DNA from: Ganoderma boninense
Lineage: Eukaryota; Basidiomycota; Agaricomycetes; Polyporales; Polyporaceae
NCBI GenBank assembly: GCA_002900995.3
Contig: CM035307.1
Coordinates: forward strand, 496,001 to 560,000
Direction of reading: 5' to 3'
Length of the DNA stretch: 64,000 nucleotides
Each line of letters begins with the position of its first letter. Within the stretch, counting starts at the first letter, position 1. Both the position numbers and the translations under genes were made by a program. Shown in pieces: positions 41,984 through 54,143 of the stretch. The notes below the pieces were generated by a model, which saw only the letters and a program-made list of their open reading frames with translations, was not told the DNA's origin and did not search any database.

Positions 41984-43567
41984 CTATGTCCAGCCCCTTG
42001 CCGATCCACGGCCTCCCCCGTGCCCCTTCTCGTTGTTCACGACGAACACTGCATCCCGCAACGTGACCGCCAGCCGGCCATCATCGTCCTTCTGCGCCTG
42101 CTGAGCAGTCGTCTTCGACGATTGGTATGGCCGTGCCCAGCCGCCCGAATTTGCACTGGCCGCAGGGGTCGTGGTCGTCGCAGGTGTACTCGCACGCGGC
42201 GTGGGCTTCGGCTTCGCAGGCGTCGTCGCCGCACTGGCTGCTGACATCCATGCGTACTTGCCCGTGCCCAAACCCGCCGCCTGGCTCGCCACCGCGTTCG
42301 ACATCTTCTTCCGCACGTCCTCGGACATGTTGCGCGCTGTCACCCCGGGGCCCTCCTTTTTCTTCTTCTTCTTCGGTCCCGCCTCCTCTCCCCCCTCTGC
42401 CGCCGCGCCATCCGCCCCTGCTCCACCCGCCGCGGCGGAGAGCGCAGCAGCCTGGGCAGCCTGCGCGTCTTGCCGCTCTTTGCGCTCTCGCCGCTCCTTC
42501 ATGTCCTCCTCGCGGTAGGCCTTCTGCAGCGCCTCCAGCTGCTTCGCGACGTCCGAGCGCACCTTGAGGCTCCACATCGGCTGCCCGTCCTCGTACGTGC
42601 TTGGGGGGCTGTCGAACTGCGCGTCCGTCCTGTGTCGCGCCGCCGCGATCATTGCCGTAAGGAGGCCCTGGAGACGGAAGCGGAGCGCGAGGGCGACGTA
42701 GTCGACGGACTCCTTGGGGATTGTGGGGACTTTGTGTGTTGTGCCCGTGGCGCGCATCTTGCTGCCCAGGTACATGGTGTCGAACTGGGGCTTGTCGGGT
42801 TGTTTGCGTGACCGGTCCTCGTATGGACGGTAGGAGTAGTATTGGTCGTTCGTACGCTGGAGTGTCTCTTCTTCTGCCTGTGCACGCAACGAGGGGTTTA
42901 GGAAGGGGAGGAGGGAAAAGAGAGGGAAGGGGAGGAGGGAAAAGAGAGGAAGGGGAGGAGGGAAAAGAGAGGAAGGGGAGGAGGGAAAAGAGAGGAAGGG
43001 GAGGAGGGAAAAGAGAGGAAGGGGAGGAGGGAAACAGAGGACGAGACGCACTCTCAGGTCTACCCCTGCGCTTCCCAACGCGTCATTCAGCGTCGCAACA
43101 TCTGTCGTGTCCACCCCAGATTGTGTCTGCGGGACCGATTGTGTTACGGGTCGGAGGACAGTCGAGACGTTTGTCTGCGACGCCTGTGGTGTTTGGGTCT
43201 GCGGCTGCGTCGCTGTCGCTGTTGGTGTCGGGTGTGTTTGCTGGGTGTATGCGGGGTAATGACTATAGCTCGACTGGGCGTAGTGGCCATATTGATAGTG
43301 GGAATACGGTGTTGTCCTATGGAGAGCGATCAAAAGGGAGTAACGGCCACGTAAGCTTGGGGCTATTTACGCGGTATGTTGCGGATGTTGGGATTGTTGC
43401 TGCAGCGCGGGGTCGATGGGGATTTCTGGGTGTGGCAGTGAGCCCTGTTCAGCGAAACATGAGTCGGGACCATAGTCGAGATCATGCGCACGAGTAGTTT
43501 GGGGCCATTGTGCTGCCGAGAACGTCGTTGTGGCAGGAGGGGGTGGTTGACTGTCCTCTGCTTTCAT
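41984..43567 (-). CDS. TAF4: Transcription initiation factor TFIID subunit 4
   Basis: Three exons, 43567-43371, 43316-43052 and 42877-41984, give 451 residues. Taf4 pairs with Taf12 through a histone-like fold and helps hold TFIID together. The N-terminal third is Gln/Pro/Tyr-rich. The conserved C-terminal TAF4 region starts about residue 155 with AEEETLQRTNDQYYSYRPYE and includes VDYVALALRFRLQGLLTAMI, a charged helix (EEDMKERRERKERQ), a lysine run, and the closing block RLAVTLRDAVFVVNNEKGHG-GGRGSARGW, characteristic of fungal Taf4. The second intron (174 nt) is expanded by a 23-bp minisatellite. The gene is divergent from the neighbouring nucleoporin gene. Confidence 0.88.
42901..43038. repeat. 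23-bp minisatellite in a TAF4 intron
   Basis: About six copies of a GGAAGGGGAGGAGGGAAAAG-type unit (22-24 bp), purine-only on the plus strand, fill most of the intron 42878-43051. The splice sites themselves lie outside the repeat. Confidence 0.92.
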
Positions 43568-44221
43568 GTTGGTTCTCGTAACACAGAAGGCCCAGAAGAC
43601 GAGAAAGTGGACGAATCCCGACGGTATAAAGGGGTGGTAATCGTCGACGAGGCCTCAGAAAAAAACCCTGTAGGCCGGATGAATACAGGGAGGAAGGAAA
43701 AGGACCGGGAGAGAGTTGGGGGAAAGTCCAAGTTGTGTCGTACTTGCGGTGCGATGGGCAGGACCAAGTGTCAGAGGTCCTCTACCAAATACGGTAGTTG
43801 GGACCCTGGACATGCCCATCGCGAGTAGCACAGGCGGCTTCAACTGGGTCTCCTCCTCCTCCTGCCTCTCCATACAGCCATGGTACGTCTCTAATATCGT
43901 TTTGCGGCTCACATTTAACTGAAGTGCATTAGACCGTATGCCAGTACTTCCTGCGCGGCCAATGCAGGTTCGGAAATAGCTGCAGAAATGAGCATCCGAG
44001 GGATGGCCAGAGACAAGGCGGTTTTGGCAGTGCGTGCTCAATTGTTCATGCCTCCTGCCCCATGTCGCACAAGACCTCTTCAACTAACAATTGGTTGTGA
44101 TGACATAACAGACCAGTCCTGGACCCCTGCCGCAGCTGCAACCACCTCAGCGACGTCCAGTCTATTCACGTTCGCAACCCTCTTCATTCTCGCCTCGCCC
44201 ACAACCTGACTTTCCCCTGCT
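43568..44221. other. Divergent promoter region between TAF4 and NUP42
   Basis: 654 bp between two divergent start codons. No TATA box is obvious, as expected for housekeeping genes. I looked here for an upstream CCCH zinc-finger exon of the nucleoporin and did not find one. Confidence 0.5.
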
Positions 44222-46188
44222 ATGCCCAAACTCAACGACTCAACCATCAGCATCGAGTCCATCACACGCGACCTCGAGCACGAGCGACCCATATGGCCGT
44301 TATCGACGTTCGGACCCGCAAAGTATCAACCAACACTCATCAGCGGCCTGGATGATTCCCCAGAGGAGCTCCGCGTCAAGTCGGTAGAGGCAGCGCGTTC
44401 GGGGACCACACAAGACTACGTACGTCCTCCCTCCTCTCTTCCTGCTGTCGATCTCCCCCGCGAACCGGCTGGCTGCGGCACAGATCAAGTACGAGGAGCA
44501 GAAGTTCTCCGCCGCGAACGCCCAGTACACGAACGCTCGCGCGAGCATGCACGCTATGCACCAGCACGCCGTCAAGAACCATGAAGCGCAACAGTCTGGC
44601 GGAACCCCGACCGGATTTACCCCTGCGGCGTCCACCTCCGCGTTCGGGGCGCCCGCAAACGCCTCCGCCTTCGGGAAACCATCCGGGTTTGGCGCGTTCG
44701 GAGGTGGGGGTGGGGGTGGGGGCGGCAACCCAAACCACCTCAGCGTTCGGCTCAAACGCGACGACCTCGGCGTTCGGCCAGTCGTCGTTTGGGCAGCCCT
44801 CGTCCGCGTTTGGCGGAGGTTCGGCGTACGGCAAGCCTGCTGGCCCCTCCGCGTTCGGCCAGCCTGCCGCGGGTGCGTCTGCCTTTGGCGCTCCCTCGAC
44901 AACAACAACAGCTCCATCGGCCTTTGGTCAGCCTGCCTCGGGCACGTCTGCGTTCGGTCAGCCTGCACAGGGCGCAACGACCTCCGCGTTCGGAGCTCCT
45001 GCGCCTGCGACGTCTGCGTTCGGCCAATCCGCCCAAGGCGCGACGCCGTCTGCATTCGGCCAGCCCGCACAGGGTGCCACCACATCCGCATTCGGCCAGC
45101 CAGCCGGGAGCTCGACCACCTCTGCGTTCGGCCAGCCAGCCTTCGGCCAGTCGGCCTTTGGCAAACCCGCCACGACCGCCACGCCCTCAGCGTTTGGCCA
45201 GCCAGCATCAGGAACCACAACGTCGGCGTTCGGCCAACCTGCACCAGGCTCCACGCCGTCGGCCTTTGGTCAGCCTGCTCAAGGGGCGACGAACACGGCG
45301 ACACCGTCGGCGTTCGGGCAACCAGCTCCAGGCAGCGCCACCTCCGCGTTCGGCGCACCGAAGTCCGCGTTCGGAGCCCCGCAGACGACCTCAGCCTTCG
45401 GCCAGTCTTCGTTCGGCCAGACGTCCTTCGGCAAGCCATCCGCCTTCGGCTCAACCCCCGCCCCCGCCAGCGGCGGCTTCTCCGCGTTCGCCAACCCGTC
45501 CAGCTCCGGTACCGGCAACGCAGCAGCGGCTCCAACCACTAGCGGCGGCACCGGAGGGGGTGGGGCGTTCTCCGCGTTCGCAGGCGGGCAACCGTCCGCG
45601 TTCGGGCTCTCCGCTGCGGCGCAGGCTCCCGGCGGGTCCGTCTTCGGGCAGCCGTCCGGCGGTGCCCAGCCAACGTCGGCCTTCGGGAGCGGGAACACAG
45701 CGCCCACGACGACGACGACAACAACAGCGGCGCCGGTATCGGCGTTCGGGACGTCTTCGTTTCCCGCATCACAGACGACGCCGGCCTCTGCGTTCGGCGC
45801 GCCCGCCCCCGTGCAGTCCGCCTTCGGGTCGACGCAGCCTCAGTCCCAGTCTCAGTCTGGTCCTGGGGGTGTCTTCGCCTCCGCCATCAACCGCCCCGCC
45901 CAGCAGGGCTCGGGGGCCTTCGCGCCGACGTCCTCGTCCTCTTCGCCTTTCTCCTCCAAGCCCCCCGCCCCCGCCCCTGCGAGTGGGGCGAAGAAGGGGC
46001 AGCCGGACTTCGCGGGGGCGCGGAAGCGGCGGCTGTACAAGCCGGGGGCGAGCAAGTACGACGAGCTGCTGCCGGCGAACTACATGGAGCTCGTGCCGAA
46101 GGAGGCGATGGAGCAGTTCCGGAGCGGGAGCGAGAAGTTCGAGTGGGGCAAGATACCCGAGTGGGTGCCCCCCAAGGAGCTGCGATAG
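44222..46188 (+). CDS. NUP42: FG-repeat nucleoporin, Nup42/Amo1 type
   Basis: Exon 1 is 44222-44419 and exon 2 is 44484-46188. About 633 residues once a frame break is resolved. The N-terminal block (RPIWPLSTFGPAKYQPTLI, GLDDSPEELRVKSVEAARSG) and the C-terminal KFEWGKIPEWVPPKELR frame some 40 repeats of the SAFG(Q/A) type, which form the permeability mesh of the pore. The terminal segment GKIPE-x-PP-x-EL is typical of fungal Nup42/Amo1, which binds the mRNA-export factor Gle1. The frame shifts by one base inside the G-rich run 44703-44726: upstream AFGKPSGFGAFGG and downstream TTSAFGSNATTSAFG are in different frames. The N-terminal CCCH finger usual in Nup42 was not found. Confidence 0.78.
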
Positions 46189-48199
46189 GAGACGGATCCT
46201 TGGACTTCAACTGCGACGTGGCGTGGCAGCTCCTCGACATCTGTGCTGGGGGACGACGTCATTCCGTATACGCTAGGATGATTGTGGTTTATTAGGATTC
46301 CGAACGCTCTCTCCACGCATGTACATGTATCTCACAACGGCACACGTCCTTCTTAGTCTCTACCTTCACAGGCTCGCCTTCCTGGCACTGATCGTATTCG
46401 CAATGTATCCATTTTGACGACCCGAGTACAACGCACTATCCTCCTCCTCCTCCGCGCGACGCGTCCTCCTTGGGTGAGCCCAGGTGTACGTATGCAGAAG
46501 TCCCACATCGGCGTTATTTGGCCCGTCTCCAGCGCCGCCACTAACTTCTAACGCGACAAGATCACGACCAATTAGACTCGGGCCTTCTCGCTTCTCGCCT
46601 AGTACATATGAAGGGCGAAGGAAGCGGAAGCGGCGGCGACGCGCCGCCGCAACTCGTCGCGGATCGCAGCGGCTTCGCTCGGAGATCAGGACACGCCGTA
46701 CCGCCAACTACACATACCGCCAAATATGGTCAAACAACCCTACCATGCAGCCCTGGTAGGAGGTTAAGTCACGGTATTCGGCAAAGCGCACGGGTATGCT
46801 AAATAGCACCAACACCATCATCAAGGACGTCACCAGCTACGCATACACAGTCACCTTGACTCCGACCGTGGCGAGCGAAGCGAATAACCTTGATGGGGCC
46901 TGCCAGTGAGGCCTGTGCTCGTCAGCGGTCACGGTCTAGATCCGTGCAGTGCAACATCTCTGAGGGACGCTCGCGAACTTTCTTCGCTTGGCTGCGCTCC
47001 GACCAACACTCGGAGCATCGGGTGTACGCGCGCGGCGGGGGGCGTCCTGATGCCACCCGAGTCCGCCTGTCATACGTGACCTGTACGCGCAACGACTTTG
47101 CACTGTGACAGCCGGGCAAAGGGCAGCCGACATCTTTTCGCGGTCGTCGAGGGCCGTCAAGCTCACAATGCACATGGTGCTTGGACATGCAACCGGTACA
47201 GGCACGGTGCTCAGGCCGACACAAGATGGCCTCTGAAAATGAGGGCGCGGCCGAACTCGCCACCCGAGCAGCACTGTGGCACGCCGCACACGGCGGCCGC
47301 ATGCCGGCTTGCTTGCTGCGTTCCCAGGACATCAATATTGCGCGAATACTGTACAGTAGGCCAGGCTACTTAGCCATCCGTATGTCACGCCCACTGGCAG
47401 GCCGTATGTTACGGACGTAGGGGTTCTGGAGATGCACTGGGGCCGTACGCGATGATAGGGAATCACGGCGTTCAACCGGCGACGTAATTACAACCTGACG
47501 CCGATGTGGCTTGTGGCTCACTCACCAAAACAAACGTTGCACGTTGAACGTTGAAACCCTTGACGGTTGCCAGAGCTGGCTCCCTGGCGCACACAACCGT
47601 GCGGCGCGACGCGAGCGGTGGACCCTGTAGAGAACATTGCCGTGGTGCATCACCGGCGTACAAGGCCATGCCATGTATGCGCATACATGTGCGGCGGTTA
47701 CGCATGCATGTGCGTGAATACTAGTGCCACCAGCGCACACACCCGGTGTTCAAGCCATTCGGGCCGCGCCTTGCAGCGATGTCATTCACAAAGCCGGCGC
47801 TCCGGAGTCGCGACCAAAGCTAGATGCCTGATTAGCCGAGCACGCCAAAACGCCAGGATGCCAGTGGCTCGGTCTTGCACGGGAGGATGATTCGGATATG
47901 CAGCTTGCGCGAAAAGCCATGCACTTCCGCCGCGCCGCCATCTGCCTCGTCGGCCATCCCGGTAATCCTAATCTTAGTCGACACGGACAGCACGCAAACC
48001 GGGCATGCAGCAGATCATCTAGTCGTGATATTCAGCGGCGAAGTCTAAATCCACAAGAAGCTTCAGAGACAACAGCGCACGCACAGACACTGCCATAACA
48101 CCAATACGACAACGGCGGGATGCCGACATGCTCAGACTGCGTCCAAGCCACCGCCCCGGCCACGGTCATGGTCATGATCTTGAAGTTGCGCTGTTTGAG
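46189..48199. other. 2-kb convergent intergenic region
   Basis: Between the stops of NUP42 and the racemase-like gene. Only short open frames without protein-like composition; no repeats or transposon ends recognised. Confidence 0.45.
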
Positions 48200-49953
48200 T
48201 TAGCTAGGGTTTGAGTTCGCGTGCACCCACGGCAGGGGCTTCGTGAGGTCGACATTTCCGCCGCTGAGGATGACGCCGACGGGCCCCTCGATGCCCAACG
48301 CCTGGAACTGGCCGCTCCGGACCGCAGCGAACGACGCCGCGCCGCTGGGCTCGACCACGATCTTCATGCGCTCCCACAGCAGGCGCATGGCCTCGATGAT
48401 CTCCTGCCTCCCCCACGGCCGCAGAACAGATTCAGCGTACGTCCCGGCGTGCCCCACTCCGCTCGAGAGCGCAGCGAGAAGCAGAAGCAGGAAGCAGAAG
48501 CACGCACCTCGTCCGAGACCGTGATGACCGCCTCGACCTTCTCCCTGATAACCCCGAAATTCAGCACGCCCACGGGCGTCCGCAGCCCATCCGCGATCGT
48601 CCGCGCGTCGACGTCCTCCCTCCTCCGCCCCTCCGCCAGCCCCCTCGCACAGTCGTCCGCCCCAGCCGGCTCCGCCCCGAACACCCTGACGCGCGTGCCC
48701 TCCGCGGCGAGCGCCGTGCCCGCGAGGAGCCCGCCGCCGCCGACGGGGGCGACGACGGCCGCGAGCGGCTCGGGCGCCTGCGCGAGGAGCTCGAGCATCG
48801 CCGTGCCCTGGCCGAGGATCGTGTTCGCGGCGTCGTACGGCGGCACGAACGCCGCGCCGGTCTGCGCGCGCACGGCGGCGAGCGCGGCAGCGCGCGCGGG
48901 CGCGGTGGGCGCGCAGAAGGTTATCGAGGCGCCGTAGGCGCGCACGGCGTCGATCTTGGGCTGCGCCGAGTTGCTGGGCTGTACCAGTACGTATACACGC
49001 AGTGTGTTTGCGTTCGAGGGACGGGCCCCAGGGAAAGGGGAAGGGGGAAGCCCGCCAGGTACCGTGTGCCGTGTGCCGTGTGCCGTGTGCCGTGTGCCAT
49101 GTGGACGGTGGATGGATGATCATGATCATGGGCGGGTGGACGGGGAAGAAGGAGGGGAAGGTTGAAGGTAAAAACACCGGGTGCGGTGCCAGTGCCGCGG
49201 TGGACGGGAGGATGGGATGTCAGTGTGCGGCACTCGTGTGCGTGACTGGCGAAAAATGGAAAAAATAGCGGAGAGACGCGCATGTGGGGGGGCCCTACCG
49301 CTACGCGTCTGAAGAAATCTGAGAGGAGGGGAGGGGGGTGGCCACACCGTGTGGCACTCGCAAATGGAGAAGAGGGGACGGGGACGCACCATCACGACAT
49401 AGCATGGGACGCCTCGCTGCTTCGCGGCGAGGGCGAGGGCACCGGCGTGGTTACCTTCCGGGAGGCATTGAAAAAAAAACAAGGTCAGTATTCCAGTCAG
49501 ATCATGATTCCAGTTCCTTCGAGCGTCCAGTATGCGTATGCGTATACGTATACGCTGGCGCATCGGAATCATTCACGACACAGAAGCCAGATACCACAGC
49601 GCCACAGCCTCGCCGGGACTCGAGGCTCGAATTCAAATGACTGGGTGGTATGGTTCGTGCGCCTCACCTGAGCTGTGCGTGCACACGCCCTTGGCGAGCT
49701 CGTCTGGCGTCAGACACGCCAGGCTGTAGCTGGCACCGCGGAACTTGAACGCGCCGCCGCGCTGGAGGTTCTCGGCCTTGAAGTAGAGGGTGTTCGCGCC
49801 CGGTAGCGACGCGGAGAGCGAGGACGACGTGAGGACCGGGGTCCGGTGGACCTGCCCTTCTATCGCTCTGTGCGCAGCGAGCACGGAGCTTCGCGTCAGA
49901 GGGAGCGGGGAGGACCCGCCAGTGGATTCGGAGGACACTGCCTCGGCGGACAT
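48200..49953 (-). CDS. PLP-dependent serine/threonine racemase-dehydratase
   Basis: Four exons, 49953-49668, 49454-49390, 48960-48508 and 48403-48200, give 335 residues, the size of eukaryotic serine racemase and catabolic threonine dehydratase without a regulatory domain. PLP would bind Lys70 in GGAFKFRGA. The substrate loop spans a splice site (SSGNHAGALALAA), and the phosphate-binding glycine loop is VGGGGLLAG. FVPPYDAANTILGQGT and ILSGGNVDLTKPLPW are also family blocks. The enzyme would deaminate or racemise L-Ser/L-Thr in the cytosol; which activity dominates is not readable. Intron 2 is long (429 nt) and contains a heptamer repeat. An untranslated 5' exon with an intron around 49989-50058 is possible. 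Confidence 0.88.
49064..49098. repeat. Five tandem GTGTGCC heptamers
   Basis: Perfect 7-bp repeat, five copies, inside intron 2 of the racemase-like gene. Confidence 0.95.
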
Positions 49954-50343
49954 GTTATTCCAAGGACGGGAGATCGTCTGGTGTTCCTAGAATGAGCGAG
50001 ATGTGCGGTCAGCCGAGTCATTGTGTGGATTCTGCGTAGGAGTCATTCCAGAGTCATACCTGGTTTGCGGCGAAAGGAGGATATCCGCTATCTCATCCAT
50101 CAGGCTGGCTACCAGTAATCGCAGTCGGCCGAGGGAAACGCGTTCCCACATGATGAGTAGACGACCTGGGGTGATTTGCATGGATGTAAAAAAGCGCAAT
50201 GGTCAAGTGAGTGTTACCTCTTTACATTAATAAAAACGCACAGAAGAAAGGCGCAATTAGGCATTTCCTGGTAGAGGTGCTTTTATAGTGAGGAGGGACT
50301 TGCAGTGCTGCACTTAGCAAAACTCGAAATACTATAGGGGAAA

Positions 50344-50416
50344 TTCCCATTAGCCGACTCGAACGACTGACCTCGTCATTACTAGTGACGCGCTCTACCA
50401 ACTGAGCTAAACGGGA
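50344..50416 (-). tRNA. tRNA-Thr (anticodon AGT)
   Basis: A 73-nt cloverleaf without intron. The acceptor stem is TCCCGTT/AATGGGA with one G-T pair, the D arm is GCTC-AGTTGGTA-GAGC, the anticodon stem is CGTCA/TGACG with loop CTAGTAA (anticodon AGT, reading ACU and, as inosine, ACC/ACA), the variable loop is AGGTC, and the T arm is AGTCG-TTCGAGT-CGGCT. The discriminator base is A. A TTTT run for RNA polymerase III termination lies about 20 bp downstream on the minus strand. Confidence 0.95.
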
Positions 50417-53400
50417 GTTAGCATCTCTGAACACTGATACTATACCAAGCTACTAACGGTATATAGGTTCCAGTCGCCACCATCATCGTCTGCCCTGCCC
50501 CAAGCTCTGCCACAACCAAACTTTGCACGAAGATTCAATTCGATTGGCCACACAGGACCACCGCAGCTTGACTTCCTTTCGCCCTTTCCTGGACACCCAG
50601 ATCCCAGACCCGGCAACCCGGCGTTGGGAATGATAGGCCGTCAATCGTCTCAGCAGCACCGCGCAACACACCGCCGACCCGCCCATGGCTCCAGCCCATG
50701 CACACAAACTCCAGGCAAAGCCAAACTTCCACCCCGTCCCCTCCCAAGCCCCGTCTCAAACCCAGATGGATTGATGTGCAAATTCCGTCCGCGGCACGCT
50801 GTACCTGGTACCTGCGCCTGCGCGACTGTTGCTGTGTTCCACCAAGTGTGAGTTATTTGCTACTCCTTTCATCACGTTTTTGCCTGCGCGACACCGCATC
50901 CGTGGATCGTCGCTCCCCGAATTTCGTACCACGGCTTCAGGTTGCGGCCTTGGCTCGCTGCAGCTCACGGCCGCGTCCCCGTCTCAGGCCTATCCCCTGT
51001 GTGCCCGGCGCGTCGCCGGTGGCCACTGGCCAGTTGCAGCCCGTTCCCCACGTTGTCGTCGTTGTCTGGATCACATCGTCCCTGTAGCCTGTCCCTGTGC
51101 GGGCAGGGGTCGCCCACAAATCACTGCCTGTTACCCTATCTCGCGCTGGGATCTCATAGCTTCATATAGTTACAGTATACTCTAAGGAGCGGGCAGCCGC
51201 GGCGATCTGATCGCCGTCCCCAGTCCCTCGCCTGCAGCTGTGCGTCTCCAAACTGGCAGTCTCAGTCAATGCATCTCCGCATCCAGACCACAGCCCGAAC
51301 ATCATCATATGCGGTCCCCCATGGCCATATCCACTGTTCCCCGTTCCCTGGTCCATGTTTTATGTGTTATCCTCCAGGCCCCAGGCTCCACGTTCCGGGT
51401 TCCTGGATGGTTGCAATTGCCAGCCCCGGACAACGCCGCCCATGCCCGGTACTGGGTGAGTATGGGGCCTCGAGGCAAGCCACGATCACGTTAGGCATTG
51501 CATCCCGCGGAGCATCTTGTCGGTGCAGCTGCGGCCGGCCACTTGCGAGTTGCGAGTTGCGAGTGTTGGCCGCACCGGCACTGGCGACATCGATCCAGAG
51601 CGTGAGCATTGACGTGGACGTTGCACGACACTGTTACTGTACGTACGTAGGCACCCCGGGCCCCCTGCGCCCGGCGAAGCCCTGTCACGGTGGCACGCAG
51701 GCTGGGGAGCTGAGGACGGGAAGCCAGGTCGGCACGGCCACGTGGAAGGAAGGAAGCTGCCCAGTGCCCTCGCCCTGCCGGTGTCCATGCCCATGTCCAT
51801 GTCAATGTGGCTGGCCGCCGCGGTGCAAGGTGGCGGAATCTGCGAACTCGAAGCCTAACATTGATATTGCAGCTGTTGCCTGTTGCCTGTTGCCCGCCCC
51901 AAGAATCCTGCAGGTGCTGGACAGACGTTGCACGGACGTCACACTGCCCCGGGACCCAGCAACGACAGTCGCCCTGTACTCATCCTGTGTCCAAGTCCAT
52001 GTCGTTGTCGTCGTCGCGGGCCACGCCAGACCGGCTCACAGTCGTTCGCGGTCGGGCGGTCGAGCTGCTGAATTTTCGTCGGCGACCACCAGTTCCTCGT
52101 GCCCCGTGCCCCGTGCCCGGGCACGAGTGCGTACGTGAGTGGGAGCCGTCGCAGTGGCCGGCATGACAGTCTGGACACCGTCAATGTCGTTCGTTATTCA
52201 GATCGCCGTAACGGTGCCTCTCTCGGTCGTGCTTGGCCCATTGACTGGTGTCCGCCAGTGAGGACTACCCCGACGCCTGCATCCCGTCCCTGAGGCCTGA
52301 TTCCTGAATATTATTCAACATTGAATAATATTGAATCCCTGATGCGCATTGCACGCACGACTCGCGACTCGCGACTCACGAGATGTGAAGGGACGCGCTC
52401 GGAGATCGCTTTCCGTCCTCCTTACCCCCATCATCATCGACATTGACAAAATTTACCGTACGGCGTACGTGCACAGGATTAATGTGCGATGCGCGCTGCG
52501 CGATGTCTGAGCCGCGAAGCATCCCATACAGATGCAGTAAGCTCGAGCACGATAATCGATCACCCCGCGCACGCACCCACGGCTGGCAATTCTTGGGGCC
52601 TGAGGCTTGAGGCCTGGGGTGCGCAGCGGAGCTGCATAGATGTATGCGCAATGAATTGAATCTGCGTCGACCCCGCCTGCGGCCACCACCCTCGTTTTTT
52701 TTTCTGTTCTGTTCTGTTCTCCTTCCCCCCGCTTCGCGCTTCCCGGGCCTGTGTCCCTGTTTTTTTTCCTTCTTCCCTTACATACTCTGTCTCGCGGAAG
52801 ACCGCGCCAGCCGCTGGGTTGCGATACAACTTTAAGCTATCCGTTTTCCATTTTTGTCTGGATTCTGGGGGGGGCCGTGGGTGCACCGGCGGGCCTGGTG
52901 CGCTTCCTGGCGGGCGGACTGGGAGCCGAGGGATCTTCCCCGGCTCCTGATGGCATTGTGCATACTTAATTGGCGGGCAATGCGGACGCACGGACGCAAG
53001 CAGGCGTTCCTGTAACTCTGGAAGCCAAGGGCAGAGGCTGAGCGCTGATCCATCAGCTGCCGTGCGTCTTAACTCCTCGTCGCTCGAGCCCAGATCGTCG
53101 CGGGGCTGCTGACACGCATGCATGTATGCAGACATCCAGTGCCTGCGGTTCGCTAAAATGCTCGCGGCATGGATGTATGCATGTATGTATGGACATGGAC
53201 GGACGCACGCGCGGGGCATTCATGGCGCTGAATGTATCGCTATGTGGGTCGTAATGACCAAGTTCCACGGCGCGCTTGGCACCGCGACTGTACCCACACG
53301 CGTTATCACCGTTCTCGTTGATCATTTTTGTCAATGTCGCTGTGATTGGGGTCCAAGATAACTCAGCGCACAAGGGTCCGCGTCCGTATAATGTGCTGGA

Positions 53401-54135
53401 CATAAAATAAAACGGCACGTGCGTTCCTAGGCCCCTGGCTTCGCAGCTTCTTCGCGCGATACTGTAACTTATCGATGCAGCGGGCTCGCGGGCGGGCAAA
53501 GGCGAATTCACTGAACGGCGAACAGGCATCTGGATAAGTTAGGGCCTGCCAGGCGTGACTGACATATCCGGACCCCGGCCGATCTGTGGACGTGGATCGA
53601 CGGCCACCACCCTTGCAGTAAGTAAGTTAACTTACTGTACCAGGACGATGACGATAGTGTCCGATCGCGTGCTGCTGCTGCTGCTGCTGCTGACTCTGCC
53701 GCAGGCCTACCCCGGTACAGTACTGTAAGTAGTTGCAGTGGGATCCTGGCTTCCCAGGATCCCAGGGTCCCCAGGGCCAGGACCCGGCTAGCCGTCTGGG
53801 GCAACGCAGCTGCGCGCAGCTCGTCTACCGGGCTGGGCGGCAGAAGTGCTGCTGGCATACTCAACACCCAGGCGGCACTTGACTAATTATACGCCCATAG
53901 AGTCGCACGCAAGATCCGCCCTTCTCGGCCCGAGGAGGGCAGCCGTGCGCAGCCTCGCTATACGGTATCCCGCGAGGACCCTTCTGGCGAGGTCGGAGGA
54001 CGGTGGGTGCCAGGGGAGCCGAAGCGTCCCAGAGCGAGCACATGCACAGTGCTGAATGCTGAGTACTGAGTATACTGCACATGGGGATATTGCAGGAGAT
54101 GATATTCGCGATGACGGCAGCCGGGTGGTGACTTG
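50417..54135. other. 3.7-kb gene-poor region with simple repeats
   Basis: No gene recognised. It is rich in short slippage-type repeats (for example GTTGCGA near 51544, CCATGT near 51785, TGTTGCC near 51870, GTGCCCC near 52100) and has a perfect A+T hairpin at 52307-52332 and a CTG run at 53672-53692. Confidence 0.5.
53672..53692 (+). repeat. (CTG)7 microsatellite
   Basis: Seven uninterrupted CTG triplets in non-coding sequence. Confidence 0.97.
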
Positions 54136-54143
54136 CAATGGGC

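Noticed and set aside
44300..45535. Long open frames on the minus strand and in other plus frames over the FG-repeat exon
   Set aside because: Shadows of the repeated SAFG codons; the sense frame has the conserved termini and the splice site.
46922..47335. Cysteine-containing minus-strand frame in the NUP42-racemase interval
   Set aside because: No regular metal-binding spacing, no splice partner and no recognisable domain.
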